Under the pieces are notes generated by a model that did not search any database, had not been told where the DNA came from, and saw only the letters and a program-made list of their open reading frames with translations. 42,673 bases of DNA from JAQVQN01 sp964428885 (GTDB taxonomy: Bacteria; Verrucomicrobiota; Kiritimatiellia; RFP12; UBA1067): assembly GCA_964428885.1 (NCBI GenBank), contig CAYRZP010000003.1, positions 1-42,673 of the forward strand, given 5' to 3'. Made by a program: the position numbers and the translations under genes. Positions 1 through 8,462 of this stretch are shown piece after piece; positions within the stretch are counted from its first letter, which is position 1, and every line of letters begins with the position of its first letter.

Positions 1-716
1 ATGGAGGCGGCGCCGTGCTCCTTCAGGATCTTGGCTGCCGCACACAGCGTGCCGCAGGTCGTGACCATGTCATCAACCATGATCACATCACAGCCCTCGA
101 CGTCGCCTACGACGCTGAAGGCGTCCACTTCCGCGTCTCCCACGCGCTGCTTCGCCACAATCGCCAGGCCCGCGCCCAGCATTTGTGAATAAGCGTAAGC
201 CACTTTTGCCCCTCCGGTATCGGGCGACACGACGAGCGGCTTATTCAGCTTCATTTCGCGCAGGTGCTTCACCATCACCGGCGCGGCGTACAGGTGGTCG
301 ACGGGGATATCAAAAAATCCTTGTATCTGCTGCGAATGCAGGTCCATGGTCAGCACGCGGTTGGCCCCCGCCGCCACCAGCAGGTTGGCGACCAGCTTCG
401 CTGTGATCGGAACGCGCGGCTGATCCTTGCGGTCCTGGCGCGCGTAACCGTAATAAGGCAAGACGGCGGTTATGCGCGAAGCCGAGCCGCGGCGGGCGGC
501 GTCCATCATGATCAGCAGCTCCATCAGCATCTCGTTCGGCTGCCGGCAGATCGGCTGGACCATAAAGACATCCATGCCGCGCACGTTGTCGACGATCTTC
601 ACGTGGGTCTCGCCGTCCGGAAACCGGCGTATGCTTATGTCCCCCAGCCGCCCTCCCAAAAAGGACATGATCTTTCCGGCCAGAGGCTGATTAGCTGTTC
701 CAGAAAAAACTATCAT
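1..716 (-). CDS. prs: Ribose-phosphate pyrophosphokinase, 3' end outside window
   Basis: Makes PRPP from ribose 5-phosphate and ATP for purine, pyrimidine, His, Trp and NAD synthesis in the cytoplasm. About 238 of the usual 310-320 residues are inside the window; the C-terminus lies off the left edge. The N-terminus MIVFSGTANQPLAGKI is followed by RRFPDGETHVKI, YYGYARQDRK (catalytic flexible-loop region), TMDLHSQQIQGFFDIP (cation-binding site) and VMVDDMVTTCGTL-type PRPP loop residues, all family signatures in the right order. The ATG at 716 is chosen because the ATG a few bases upstream runs at once into a stop. It lies 47 bases downstream of tRNA-Gln and probably shares a transcript with ispE and the tRNA. 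The ispE, tRNA-Gln, prs order also occurs in some gammaproteobacteria. Confidence 0.95.
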   Translation of the reverse strand, partial: MIVFSGTANQPLAGKIMSFLGGRLGDISIRRFPDGETHVKIVDNVRGMDVFMVQPICRQPNEMLMELLIMMDAARRGSASRITAVLPYYGYARQDRKDQPRVPITAKLVANLLVAAGANRVLTMDLHSQQIQGFFDIPVDHLYAAPVMVKHLREMKLNKPLVVSPDTGGAKVAYAYSQMLGAGLAIVAKQRVGDAEVDAFSVVGDVEGCDVIMVDDMVTTCGTLCAAAKILKEHGAAS

Positions 717-762
717 GATGTCATCGTCGCCTTCCGCTCATTCAAACCAAAAACAATCATAA

Positions 763-836
763 TGGTTGCCCGGGGTGGATTCGAACCACCTCTGAGAGAG
801 TCAAAGTCTCTTGTGCTGCCATTACACCACCGGGCA
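763..836 (-). tRNA. tRNA-Gln(TTG)
   Basis: Read on the minus strand, 74 bases fold as a cloverleaf. The acceptor stem TGCCCGG pairs with CCGGGCA, the D stem is GTG/CAC, the anticodon stem AGAGA/TCTCT holds the loop CTTTGAC (anticodon TTG), and the T arm is GGTGG TTCGAAT CCACC. Discriminator A and an encoded CCA follow. U at position 1 is typical of bacterial tRNA-Gln. Its first 15 bases are also the last codons and stop of ispE. Confidence 0.97.
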
Positions 837-1727
837 GGTTCGCACCACAACGTGCCATAAGCCGGCTTCCAGTTTCCGGCTTACCTCCTGTCCGTGGATT
901 TCGTCACGCACCAGACCAAAGACGGAAGCGCCGCTCCCGGAAAGCAAAACTCCCAAACAGCCCGCTTTTTCAAGCAGCCTGGCTGTTCTGGCGATTACAG
1001 GGAAACTTTCGTACACCGCCGTTTGCAATCCGTTGTGAAGCGCCTTCGCCGCAGCCGACACGTCGCTGGCCCGGATAGAAGAAACCATATTATGGAGAAT
1101 CGTGTGGCCAACCGTCAAGCCCGCTCTCCACTTTCTGAAAATCTCAGGTGTGGAGCACATCACTCCGGGATTCGCCAGCACCAGCCAGAACCCGTCGCCA
1201 GCCGCCAGCGGCCCGTCGCAAAACAAACCGCTGACCCGCTCGCCGCGCCCTTCCATCAGCACCGCCCCGCCATGCACAAGCGCGGGCACGTCGCAGCCCA
1301 CCTCCGCGCCGACCGCCATCAGTTCTGCCGACGGGGCGCCAAGTCCCCAAAGCCGGTCAAGCCCCCGGATCACCCCCGCCGCGTCGGCGCTGCCGCCGCC
1401 CAGGCCGCCGCCGATCGGAATGCGCTTGTGAATGTGGATGCGCACCCCGGCGTCCACCCGATACCGCTCCTGCATCAGGCGCGCCGCACGGAAAGCGAGG
1501 TTCTTGTCGGCGGGACAGAGTTTACTCACATCCACGCCCGCCTCGGAAGTCACGGTTATCACGGTTTGCGCGTATGTGGAGGTCAAGGAGAGGCTGTCTG
1601 AAAGAGTTATTGGCATCACGACGCTGCGCAGCTCGTGATAACCGTCCGGCCGCTTTCCCAAAATCTCCAGCGTCAGGTTTATCTTGGCCGGAGCCTCAAC
1701 CTTAATGGCAGAACCTGCTTTCACCAT
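822..1727 (-). CDS. ispE: 4-diphosphocytidyl-2-C-methyl-D-erythritol kinase
   Basis: GHMP-family kinase that phosphorylates CDP-methylerythritol in the MEP isoprenoid pathway. The N-terminal EAPAKINLTLEILGKRPDGY carries the catalytic Lys region. The ATP-binding glycine loop is PIGGGLGGGSADAAG, and VGCDVP holds the expected catalytic Asp; LLSGSGASVFG is the C-terminal GHMP motif. The start at 1727 gives 301 residues, close to the family norm. An in-frame start at 1817 would add 30 charged residues with no homology I recognise. The chosen ATG has no Shine-Dalgarno, but a promoter-like pair lies just upstream (1738-1766), so the message may be nearly leaderless. The stop codon is inside the D arm of the downstream tRNA-Gln. 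It is divergent from the adenine deaminase gene. Confidence 0.93.
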   Translation of the reverse strand: MVKAGSAIKVEAPAKINLTLEILGKRPDGYHELRSVVMPITLSDSLSLTSTYAQTVITVTSEAGVDVSKLCPADKNLAFRAARLMQERYRVDAGVRIHIHKRIPIGGGLGGGSADAAGVIRGLDRLWGLGAPSAELMAVGAEVGCDVPALVHGGAVLMEGRGERVSGLFCDGPLAAGDGFWLVLANPGVMCSTPEIFRKWRAGLTVGHTILHNMVSSIRASDVSAAAKALHNGLQTAVYESFPVIARTARLLEKAGCLGVLLSGSGASVFGLVRDEIHGQEVSRKLEAGLWHVVVRTCPVV

Positions 1728-1737
1728 TTGGGCGTTA

Positions 1738-1766
1738 ATTCTGCCAAAAACCTGAGGCGAGTTCAA
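1738..1766 (-). promoter_or_regulatory. Possible sigma70 promoter for ispE-tRNA-Gln-prs
   Basis: On the minus strand TTGAAC (1766-1761) and CAGAAT (1743-1738) are separated by exactly 17 bases, each matching 4 of 6 consensus bases. Transcription would start near 1731, only about four bases before the ispE ATG. Identified by eye only. Confidence 0.35.
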
Positions 1767-1902
1767 GCGCCGTGAATCGCGGCGTTTCAATTCCGCTATC
1801 TTGCTTTTTTCCCTCATTCGCGTTTAAATGTTCTTCGGATCCGGCGTCTTATGGACACATGCAAGCCCCGGCCAACTTCTAAACAGGCACGCGGAGGTGC
1901 TT

Positions 1903-3546
1903 ATGCCACATATCGTAAGCGGCACGCTTTTCGACCCTGCCAAACAAAAACTCGGCGGCGCGCGCGTCGCTATTTCAGAAACCGGCCTGATCGAGTCCGT
2001 CACCCCTGCCGACAATCCGGACAGGGGCTTTATCCTGCCTGGCTTCGTGGACTCGCACGTCCATCTGGAAAGCTCGATGCTCACACCCGCCGCTTTCGCG
2101 CGCGCGGCTGTGGTGCACGGTACGCTCGCCGCCGTGGCTGACCCTCACGAGATCGCCAACGTCCTGGGCCGGCCGGGCGTGGAACTGATGCTGCGTCTGG
2201 CCGGCCAAACCCCTTTCGTGTTCGGCTTCGGCGTACCTTCCTGTGTGCCCGCCACGCCTTTCGAGACCGCCGGCGCGGAACTGGGGCCGGAGGCGGTCGA
2301 AAGCCTGCTGGACATGCCGGGCGTCACCCACCTGGCCGAGATGATGAACGTGCCCGGCGTATTGAACAAAGACCCGTCCGTCCTTGCCAAACTCGCCGCC
2401 GCGCACAGGCGCGGGCTGCCGGCTGACGGCCACGCACCAGGCCTCACCGGCGGCAGCCTGCGGGCTTATGCCGCCGCCGGCATCGCCACCGACCATGAAA
2501 GCCTCTGCCCGGCGGAGGCGCGCGAAAAGATCGCGGCCGGCTTGAAGATCCTGATCCGCTACGGTTCCGCCGCGCGCCAGTTCGAGAAATTCCTGCCGCT
2601 GCTCGCCGAACACCCGGACATGTGCATGTTCTGCAGCGACGACAAACACCCCGACGACCTGCTGAAAGACCATATCAACCGCATCGCGGCCGCCGCCCGC
2701 CGCCAAGGCGTCCCGCTGCCTAACATAATCAGGGCCGCCTGCGTCAATCCGGTCCGGCACTACCGCCTGCCGCTGGGTCTGCTGCAGCCCGGCGACACCG
2801 CCGACTTCCAGATCGTGGACGACCTGGACGAGTTCCGCCCGCGCGAGGTCTGGCTGCGCGGACGGCTGGTCGCGCGTGAAGGCGTCTCCCTGCTCCCGCA
2901 AGGCGCCCCCGAAATCCGCAACCGCTTCGCCGCTCAGCCGCTCGCGCCGGAAGCCCTGCGCATACCGGCCCGCGGCGCAAACAGAGTCAGAGTCATCGGC
3001 GTCCATGACGGCCTGCTGCTGACCGACCATCTGACCCTCCCGCCCTCGCTTTCAGAGGGCGCCGTCGTCGCGGACACCGGCCGCGACATCGTCAAGCTGG
3101 TCGTCTATAACCGTTACACCCCCGCGCCGCCAGCCGTGGCGCTGGCCCAAGGGTTCGGGCTCAAATGCGGCGCCATCGCCTCCAGCGTGGCCCACGACTC
3201 GCACCATATCGTCGCAGCCGGGGTCTCCGACAACGCGCTGGCCGGCGCGATCAACGCGGTGGTCAACTGCAAAGGCGGGCTGGCCGTGGCCGACGCCGGC
3301 GGTCAGCCGCTGGCGCGCCTGCCCCTGCCGCTGGCGGGATTGATTTCAACGGAACCGGCCGAGCTTGTGGCGCGCGGCTACGCGGAGTGCGACCGCCGCG
3401 CCAAAGAGCTGGGCTCCGGACTCGCAGCGCCTTTCATGACCCTCTCCTTCATGGCCCTGCCTGTGATCCCTAACCTGAAGCTCACCGACAAGGGGCTTTT
3501 CGACGGCGTCGCGTTCAGGCACGTGCCGCTCTGCGCGGACGCATAA
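1903..3546 (+). CDS. ade: Adenine deaminase
   Basis: Amidohydrolase-superfamily enzyme converting adenine to hypoxanthine and ammonia in purine salvage. The start at 1903 has a strong GGAGG five bases upstream and gives 547 residues, close to B. subtilis AdeC (about 577). An in-frame ATG at 1828 lacks such a site. The metal-binding DSHVHLESSMLTP, then ADPHEIANVLG, GHAPGL, ATDHESL and CSDDKHPDD are family signatures in order. The C-terminal adenine-deaminase domain carries SSVAHDSHHIV and an LISTEPAE stretch. It faces away from ispE and converges on the Gfo/Idh gene, with a shared terminator between them. A weak promoter-like pair (TTGCTT 1801-1806, TTAAAT 1824-1829, 17-base spacer) could drive it. 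Confidence 0.95.
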   Translation: MPHIVSGTLFDPAKQKLGGARVAISETGLIESVTPADNPDRGFILPGFVDSHVHLESSMLTPAAFARAAVVHGTLAAVADPHEIANVLGRPGVELMLRLAGQTPFVFGFGVPSCVPATPFETAGAELGPEAVESLLDMPGVTHLAEMMNVPGVLNKDPSVLAKLAAAHRRGLPADGHAPGLTGGSLRAYAAAGIATDHESLCPAEAREKIAAGLKILIRYGSAARQFEKFLPLLAEHPDMCMFCSDDKHPDDLLKDHINRIAAAARRQGVPLPNIIRAACVNPVRHYRLPLGLLQPGDTADFQIVDDLDEFRPREVWLRGRLVAREGVSLLPQGAPEIRNRFAAQPLAPEALRIPARGANRVRVIGVHDGLLLTDHLTLPPSLSEGAVVADTGRDIVKLVVYNRYTPAPPAVALAQGFGLKCGAIASSVAHDSHHIVAAGVSDNALAGAINAVVNCKGGLAVADAGGQPLARLPLPLAGLISTEPAELVARGYAECDRRAKELGSGLAAPFMTLSFMALPVIPNLKLTDKGLFDGVAFRHVPLCADA

Positions 3547-3588
3547 AAAGAACGGCGCGGGCTCCCGCCCGCGCCGCGCTTTCATTTT
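3547..3588. terminator. Bidirectional intrinsic terminator
   Basis: A perfect 9-bp stem, GGCGCGGGC (3554-3562) and GCCCGCGCC (3567-3575), has a four-base loop. A T-rich stretch follows on the plus strand, and five A residues upstream form a T-run on the minus strand. It lies between convergent genes and can serve both. Confidence 0.8.
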
Positions 3589-3604
3589 GGCCGGTGGCGA
3601 CCAC

Positions 3605-4930
3605 TTATTTGCCCCAGGGCTTGCCAGGCCGCGGGAACTGTTCGTCACTGCATTCAGGCATCGGCACATCGCCGTTGGCCGCGCACGCGTCCTCGAAGTC
3701 TTTCCATGTCGGCTTACACTCGAGGCTGTAGAAGGGCGATTTCTGATTCTCCAGAATGTCTGACATGCGCACAGTCTGGCCCGTGTAAGCCGAGATGCGC
3801 CCGATAATCGCACAGGCCGTGCCCATCGCGATATTTTCGCCCTCGTTCATCACGGGAATCTCCCCGAGAAGCCCGCGCAACAGGTTTTCGTGCTCGAGCA
3901 CGTACGGGTTGCCCTCTTTGATCTTGTACACGTTGCCGTTCAGCTCGTATTTGTCGCCGCCCAAGGTGAGTGCCTCGCCGCCGACCTTCTGTATCTTGCC
4001 GCCGCCGGAAATCTCGAACTCCTCCGTACGGAAGATTTCGCCCACGAAGCTGCTTGTCCCGCCGATCTGGCGACACTGGCTGTGGATGTGGATGCCGTTG
4101 CCGTAGTCGAAGTCCACGCCGAAGAAGTCATACTGGTTACCCGAGACGCGCCGCATGCGCGCGCCGAATGCGCCCGCTGTGCGCGGATAGCGCCCGATGA
4201 ACCAGTTCGCCACGTCGATGTTGTGGACATGCTGCTCGACGATGTGGTCGCCGCTCATCTCCGTCCAGTTCACCCAGTTGCTCGCCAAATACGCGGCGTT
4301 GTTCTTGTCGCCGCGGTTGCGCACCCACGGCACCGTGCCGTTCCAGTAGACCGCGCCGCCCAGCACGTTGCCGACTTTGCCCTGCTGCAACGCCAGCGCC
4401 TGCAGGAGATACCCCTTCTGGTGGCGGCGCTGCGAGCCAGCTACGAGCGCGAGCTTCTTTTCTTTGGCAAGTCTCGCCGCCGCAAGGAACTGGCGGATGC
4501 CGGGCCCGTCCACTGCCACCGGCTTTTCAGCGAAAACGTGCTTGCCGGCCTTGACCGCCGCCTCGACGTGCACCGGGCGGAAGGCAGGCGGCGTCGCAGT
4601 CACGATGATTTCGACTTCTGGATCGGCGACCACCTTCTTGTAGCTGTTCGCATCCCACCACACCTTGTTCTCGGCCACGCCATACTTCTTGGCCGCGCCC
4701 TTCGCACGATCCTCGAAGAAGTCGCACACCGCCACGATTTTCGCCTCGTGCCCCAGGTTGCGGGCCGCCTCGATGATCTGCGCGGCCGCGCCCATGCAGC
4801 GTCCGCCCGCGCCGATCATACCCACCTTGAAGACCCTCGCTGCCCCCTGTCCTACAACAATGCTAGGCGCCGCCGCCATCATCGCCGTGAACACACCTGA
4901 CCCTTTGATGAACTCTCTACGGTTTTGCAT
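3605..4930 (-). CDS. Tat-exported Gfo/Idh/MocA family oxidoreductase
   Basis: 441-residue NAD(P)-dependent sugar or polyol dehydrogenase homologue. A twin-arginine signal opens the protein (NRREFIKGSG, residues 3-12, then a hydrophobic stretch to about 26), so it should be exported folded with its cofactor. The Rossmann fold starts with KVGMIGAGGRCMG (35-47). The conserved EKP motif has its Lys at 136. The C-terminal two-thirds is the usual alpha/beta domain, ending in a PMPECSDEQFPRPGKPW tail typical of PVC homologues. The start is supported by GGGAGAGAG seven bases upstream. It is 76 bases downstream of the TIM-barrel gene and probably cotranscribed with it. The substrate cannot be read from the sequence. 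Confidence 0.9.
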   Translation of the reverse strand: MQNRREFIKGSGVFTAMMAAAPSIVVGQGAARVFKVGMIGAGGRCMGAAAQIIEAARNLGHEAKIVAVCDFFEDRAKGAAKKYGVAENKVWWDANSYKKVVADPEVEIIVTATPPAFRPVHVEAAVKAGKHVFAEKPVAVDGPGIRQFLAAARLAKEKKLALVAGSQRRHQKGYLLQALALQQGKVGNVLGGAVYWNGTVPWVRNRGDKNNAAYLASNWVNWTEMSGDHIVEQHVHNIDVANWFIGRYPRTAGAFGARMRRVSGNQYDFFGVDFDYGNGIHIHSQCRQIGGTSSFVGEIFRTEEFEISGGGKIQKVGGEALTLGGDKYELNGNVYKIKEGNPYVLEHENLLRGLLGEIPVMNEGENIAMGTACAIIGRISAYTGQTVRMSDILENQKSPFYSLECKPTWKDFEDACAANGDVPMPECSDEQFPRPGKPWGK

Positions 4931-5006
4931 TTCTCTCTCCCTGATTAATAACCCGCCAACTAACTACCCAACTAAAAATAACACACTAACGCACTAATGC
5001 ATTCCC

Positions 5007-5966
5007 CTACGCCATCGCCCACTGCTCGCGCAGCATCGACGCCATGTTGCGGATCAGCCGCAAGCGCTCCTCTTCCGGGAGGCCTTTCTTGGGGTCAGCC
5101 GGATTTTTCGGCCACCCGCCCTCGAAGCTCACGGCCCCGCGGTAACCAAGAAGCTTGAGCCCCTTAAAGCCGTCCACATAATTGTCCGCCTGCGCATGGA
5201 CGCCGGGGATGATGCGCTCCTTGAGCCCGGCTATATGCACGTGCGTCAGCAGCTTGCCGGCGCACAGGAAGGCGCCCATGAAACTGGTTTCCTCAAGCTG
5301 CATGTGCCAGAAATCGCCCATGACCGTCGCGCCCGGCCCGATGTCCGCCGCCATGCGCGCGCCGTCAGCCACCTGCCGCAGGAACGGCGTCTCGTTGCGG
5401 CGCAGCGGCTCCAGCACGATCGAGGTGTTATGCTTGGCCGCATGCTCCGCCAGACGCTTGCCGGTGTTCTCCACAAAATCCTTGCGCAGTTCCTTGCCGC
5501 TCAAATGCCCGGGCTCGCTCAGCTTGCCGCGCGCCGGACAGATGATCAGGCCGACCGACCCGATCGCGCCCAGAGCCTCGATGACCGGCAGGAACTTCTG
5601 CACCTCGGCCTCGCGCTTCGCCTCCTCGGCGTACGAGAAGTCGCTCGGCCCGCACGCCGTGGCGATGAACAGCTTCCGGTTGCTGAGCGATTGCTTCAGC
5701 TCTTCCCCGTTCTTGATCGGCCATTCGCCCGAAGGGATCTCCACCGCCGCGAACCCGTTGGCCTCGAGAAAATCCAGCTTCTGCGCCATCTCGCCGCCAG
5801 GTATGCCCCCCCACTGCAGGCACAGGTTCAATTGCGCGGGCTGCGCCGGCGGCACCAGCTTCGGCATGGCCGCGTCGCTGCAGGCCTCAGCCGCATCCCC
5901 GCGTTTCGCACACGCCGCTCCGACACCGGCAACCGCCGTGACCGAGAGGAACTCACGTCTTTTCAT
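5007..5966 (-). CDS. Tat-exported sugar phosphate isomerase/epimerase-like TIM barrel
   Basis: 319-residue protein of the xylose-isomerase-like/AP endonuclease family 2 fold. The N-terminus MKRREFLSVTAVAGVGAACA looks like a Tat signal, possibly with a lipidated Cys near residue 19. After it come LNLCLQWGGIPGG, the strand ending VEIPSGEW, IVLEPLRRNE (metal-ligand Glu region), VMGDFWHMQLEE (Asp/His ligands), HVHIAG and VSFEGG (final Glu), which together match the family's metal site. It lies directly upstream of the Gfo/Idh gene on the same strand; such pairs are common in sugar epimerisation or oxidation pathways. Its exact substrate is unknown. Confidence 0.87.
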   Translation of the reverse strand: MKRREFLSVTAVAGVGAACAKRGDAAEACSDAAMPKLVPPAQPAQLNLCLQWGGIPGGEMAQKLDFLEANGFAAVEIPSGEWPIKNGEELKQSLSNRKLFIATACGPSDFSYAEEAKREAEVQKFLPVIEALGAIGSVGLIICPARGKLSEPGHLSGKELRKDFVENTGKRLAEHAAKHNTSIVLEPLRRNETPFLRQVADGARMAADIGPGATVMGDFWHMQLEETSFMGAFLCAGKLLTHVHIAGLKERIIPGVHAQADNYVDGFKGLKLLGYRGAVSFEGGWPKNPADPKKGLPEEERLRLIRNMASMLREQWAMA

Positions 5967-6207
5967 AGCCCTGCCCTTTCAACGATATTATCAATTAACA
6001 CGAATTGTTTAAAACTTTACCATTCTGCCCGGCGTACGGTCAAGTCCGCTGTGCCAGCCATCAGCGTTTTACGACCCGTTGCACGGCGCGCCAGGCAGAC
6101 GTGCCCGGACGGACCGCCAACTTGCGCGATTGTGTACTTTCAAGCGGATGCCAAATCTGCTATCAATATCCTTCTTCCAAGAAACCACTCCCTGATATAA
6201 AGGCCGC

Positions 6208-7524
6208 GTGAACACAAAAGCGATTGAACAACATGGTTTCCGACTGGTCGCACAGATCCATGAGACCAGCCGCATTATCGCATGGGAAGCGGTCCAAACC
6301 GCGCTGGACCGCACCGTCATACTCCGCATACTGAAACCGGAAGCCGCCGCCGACCCTTTGTCTCTCGACTGTTTCCTGAGAATCGCACGCAGCGTTGCCC
6401 GCATCAAGACCGACGGTCTGGCTGCTGTCTTCGATATCGTGAGCGACGGGGATTTGAATTATGTGGTCGCGGAGCACGTCGACGGCCCGACCCTCGAGGA
6501 ACTAGTCGACCGGCAAGGACCACTGCCCGTTGAACAGATACTGAAAATCGCCTGGTCGATCGCGCGGGCCATCGACCAAATGTGGTCTTCAGAGCGCATT
6601 GTCCACCGCAACCTTAAAAGCGCCACAATCCGGCTGGACTCGCGGGGAATCGCCAAGATAACCGATTTCAGCCTGGCCATCCTGGCCGACAACAACGCAT
6701 TCGCGTATTCGATGGACGACGGCCACATCGTCGGCACGCCTTGTTTCCTGTCGCCAGAACAAGTCCAGCGATCGAGCACACTCACCACCTCCTCAGACAT
6801 GTACGCCTTGGGCGCTGTCTGTTATCACATGGCCACCGGACAAGCCCCTTTTGAGAGCCAAGATGTTGTCGCGATACTGAACGCGCACCTGCACGGCCAA
6901 TTGCCGCCGCCGCACCTGCTAAATACGCGGATCCCGGAGGATTTCTCGTGGTTTGTGCGGCGACTGATGATGAAAACACCGGAATTGCGTTACCGGACCT
7001 GGGAAGATGCCATCAATGACATCATCCGCATGCTTGACGGCCTGATGCCGCTGTGCGTATGCCCTTTCGACACCTCGCTCAGCACGGTCATGGACTTTGC
7101 CGAGAACGACGACGACCCCGAGGAGCAGTCCAGCCCGCGCATACGTTTGCGGCGCAACCGCAAGCTGCTTGAACTGGATGCCTACCAGTCGAAAACGATC
7201 ACCGAAGAGCACGCCAAGGATATCCGACGCGCCACCCGGTTTAAGGAGGCTTTACTCTGGGCCGTCCTGACGCTGTGGCTGCTCTTATTATTGTGGCACC
7301 GTGCCGCGTATACGACCGCCCCGGCAGAAATCTCGGACAACTCCGGAAAAGTTGTCAGAACCCCGGAGGCAAATGCGGCGGCGCCATCAGAGAACGGCGA
7401 GGACATCCGTATCTTGGCCGGGCCGTCCGAGGCGCCCGACACCGCCGAATCCTTGCCGGAAAAAGAGGGCGCGGCAGAACCTGCGATCCCTGCGGTGCCC
7501 GGGACTACTGCCCGCGATCAATGA
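6208..7524 (+). CDS. Membrane-anchored Ser/Thr kinase-like protein, probable pseudokinase
   Basis: 438 residues. A GTG start is preceded by AAAGG. Residues about 10-275 have the eukaryotic-type (PknB) kinase fold: the SPE motif (182-184), the alphaF Asp in SSDMYALGAVCYHM (Asp197) and the GQAPF segment are all present. The catalytic positions are replaced: no glycine-rich loop, Arg40 (VILRILKP) for the beta3 Lys, HRN (133-135) for HRD, Thr140 for the catalytic-loop Asn, and DFS (153-155) for DFG. A single transmembrane helix lies at about 348-364, followed by an acidic, Pro/Ala-rich tail presumably in the periplasm. It probably acts as a scaffold or sensor rather than a phosphotransferase. Its 3' end overlaps the convergent foldase gene by 20 bases. 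Confidence 0.88.
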   Translation: MNTKAIEQHGFRLVAQIHETSRIIAWEAVQTALDRTVILRILKPEAAADPLSLDCFLRIARSVARIKTDGLAAVFDIVSDGDLNYVVAEHVDGPTLEELVDRQGPLPVEQILKIAWSIARAIDQMWSSERIVHRNLKSATIRLDSRGIAKITDFSLAILADNNAFAYSMDDGHIVGTPCFLSPEQVQRSSTLTTSSDMYALGAVCYHMATGQAPFESQDVVAILNAHLHGQLPPPHLLNTRIPEDFSWFVRRLMMKTPELRYRTWEDAINDIIRMLDGLMPLCVCPFDTSLSTVMDFAENDDDPEEQSSPRIRLRRNRKLLELDAYQSKTITEEHAKDIRRATRFKEALLWAVLTLWLLLLLWHRAAYTTAPAEISDNSGKVVRTPEANAAAPSENGEDIRILAGPSEAPDTAESLPEKEGAAEPAIPAVPGTTARDQ

Positions 7525-8341
7525 CCGCCGCCGCCTTAAGCTCGTCCAGCTTGGCATAAACCAGATCCGCGCAGGCTTCTTCAAACATATTCTTTCTCAA
7601 TTCATCTTTAACTTCGTTGTACTTTAGCTTTCTCGACTCGAACCGCTGCATGACCTTGAACAGGTGCAAAGTGTCCATCCCTAAATCGATCACGTCGCTC
7701 ACCGCGCCTTCGCCCAGTTTCCAAATTTTGTCTTCCGCCTCCTGCGGCATGTCACCGCGCACCACCCTCGCGAACATCCCGTAGTCTTTACCGTAAGTGT
7801 CAGAGTGGGCCGGCAAAGCCGAATCCCAGTCAGTCTGCCGATTTTCCAGAGCCGATTTCAGAGCCAATAAATCCAGATAAATTTGCGCCTTGTCGCCCAT
7901 TTTCACAAAACGGCATATGTGCGACAGCATTAAGGCTTCAGGCGCCACAAACACTTCCGGGTGCTCGTCATAGTACGCCCGCACGGCTAGCTCATCCGGC
8001 GCCTTTGCACCCTTGCGGATCTCTTTCATCATCCGCCGCTGCTGCAGCGCCGCGCTGGCCCGCGCGAGACTCTGATCCTCCGGCAGCTTATCGTACAAAG
8101 CGCTGTTGGCCACCAGCTCATTGCGCACCCGCTCTTCTGACGGCAAGGGCTGTGACGCGATCGCCGCCTCGCGAAACAGATGGTTCTCGATCAGATCTTC
8201 AATCGCCCACTCGCGGAGCTGCGCTTCATTATGAACGCCGCCTTCTTGCCGAATATAATTCTTATAATCTTCCCGCAGCGCATCCACCTCTTCCTGAATC
8301 GCCTCCGCGCTGATTTCGACCCCGTTGACCGTTACCGCCAT
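7505..8341 (-). CDS. Parvulin/SurA-like peptidyl-prolyl isomerase
   Basis: 278-residue protein that starts MAVTVNGVEISAEAIQEEV, as in SurA_N/NifM-like chaperone domains (residues about 1-130, helical). A rotamase-type segment follows, with SHICRF, YGKDYGMFARVVRGDMPQ and GAVSDVIDLGMDTLHLFKV (about 140-260). No signal peptide is visible, so it may be cytoplasmic or exported by an unusual route. The ATG at 8341 is preferred because AAGGTG lies six bases upstream; an in-frame ATG at 8377 adds 12 residues without a clear ribosome site. Upstream, GATCGCA (8410-8416) and TGCGATC (8440-8446) form an inverted repeat around an AT-rich patch that may be its promoter region. Confidence 0.8.
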   Translation of the reverse strand: MAVTVNGVEISAEAIQEEVDALREDYKNYIRQEGGVHNEAQLREWAIEDLIENHLFREAAIASQPLPSEERVRNELVANSALYDKLPEDQSLARASAALQQRRMMKEIRKGAKAPDELAVRAYYDEHPEVFVAPEALMLSHICRFVKMGDKAQIYLDLLALKSALENRQTDWDSALPAHSDTYGKDYGMFARVVRGDMPQEAEDKIWKLGEGAVSDVIDLGMDTLHLFKVMQRFESRKLKYNEVKDELRKNMFEEACADLVYAKLDELKAAAVIDRGQ

Positions 8342-8462
8342 ACGCCCACCTTCTCCAATCGCCTTCAAGTGTTTCATGTCATTTGAAAGTCGGTATTTTT
8401 ACACTTTCCGATCGCACATTGCCATACGATAATTTATTATGCGATCTCTCATCCGGTATTCT

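Noticed and set aside
1975..3030. 351-codon minus-strand frame inside the adenine deaminase gene
   Set aside because: Antisense shadow; the plus-strand product matches adenine deaminase along its length.
4931..5006. CACTAA/AACTA near-repeats between the TIM-barrel and Gfo/Idh genes
   Set aside because: The units are too short and irregular to call a repeat array; AT-rich composition explains them.
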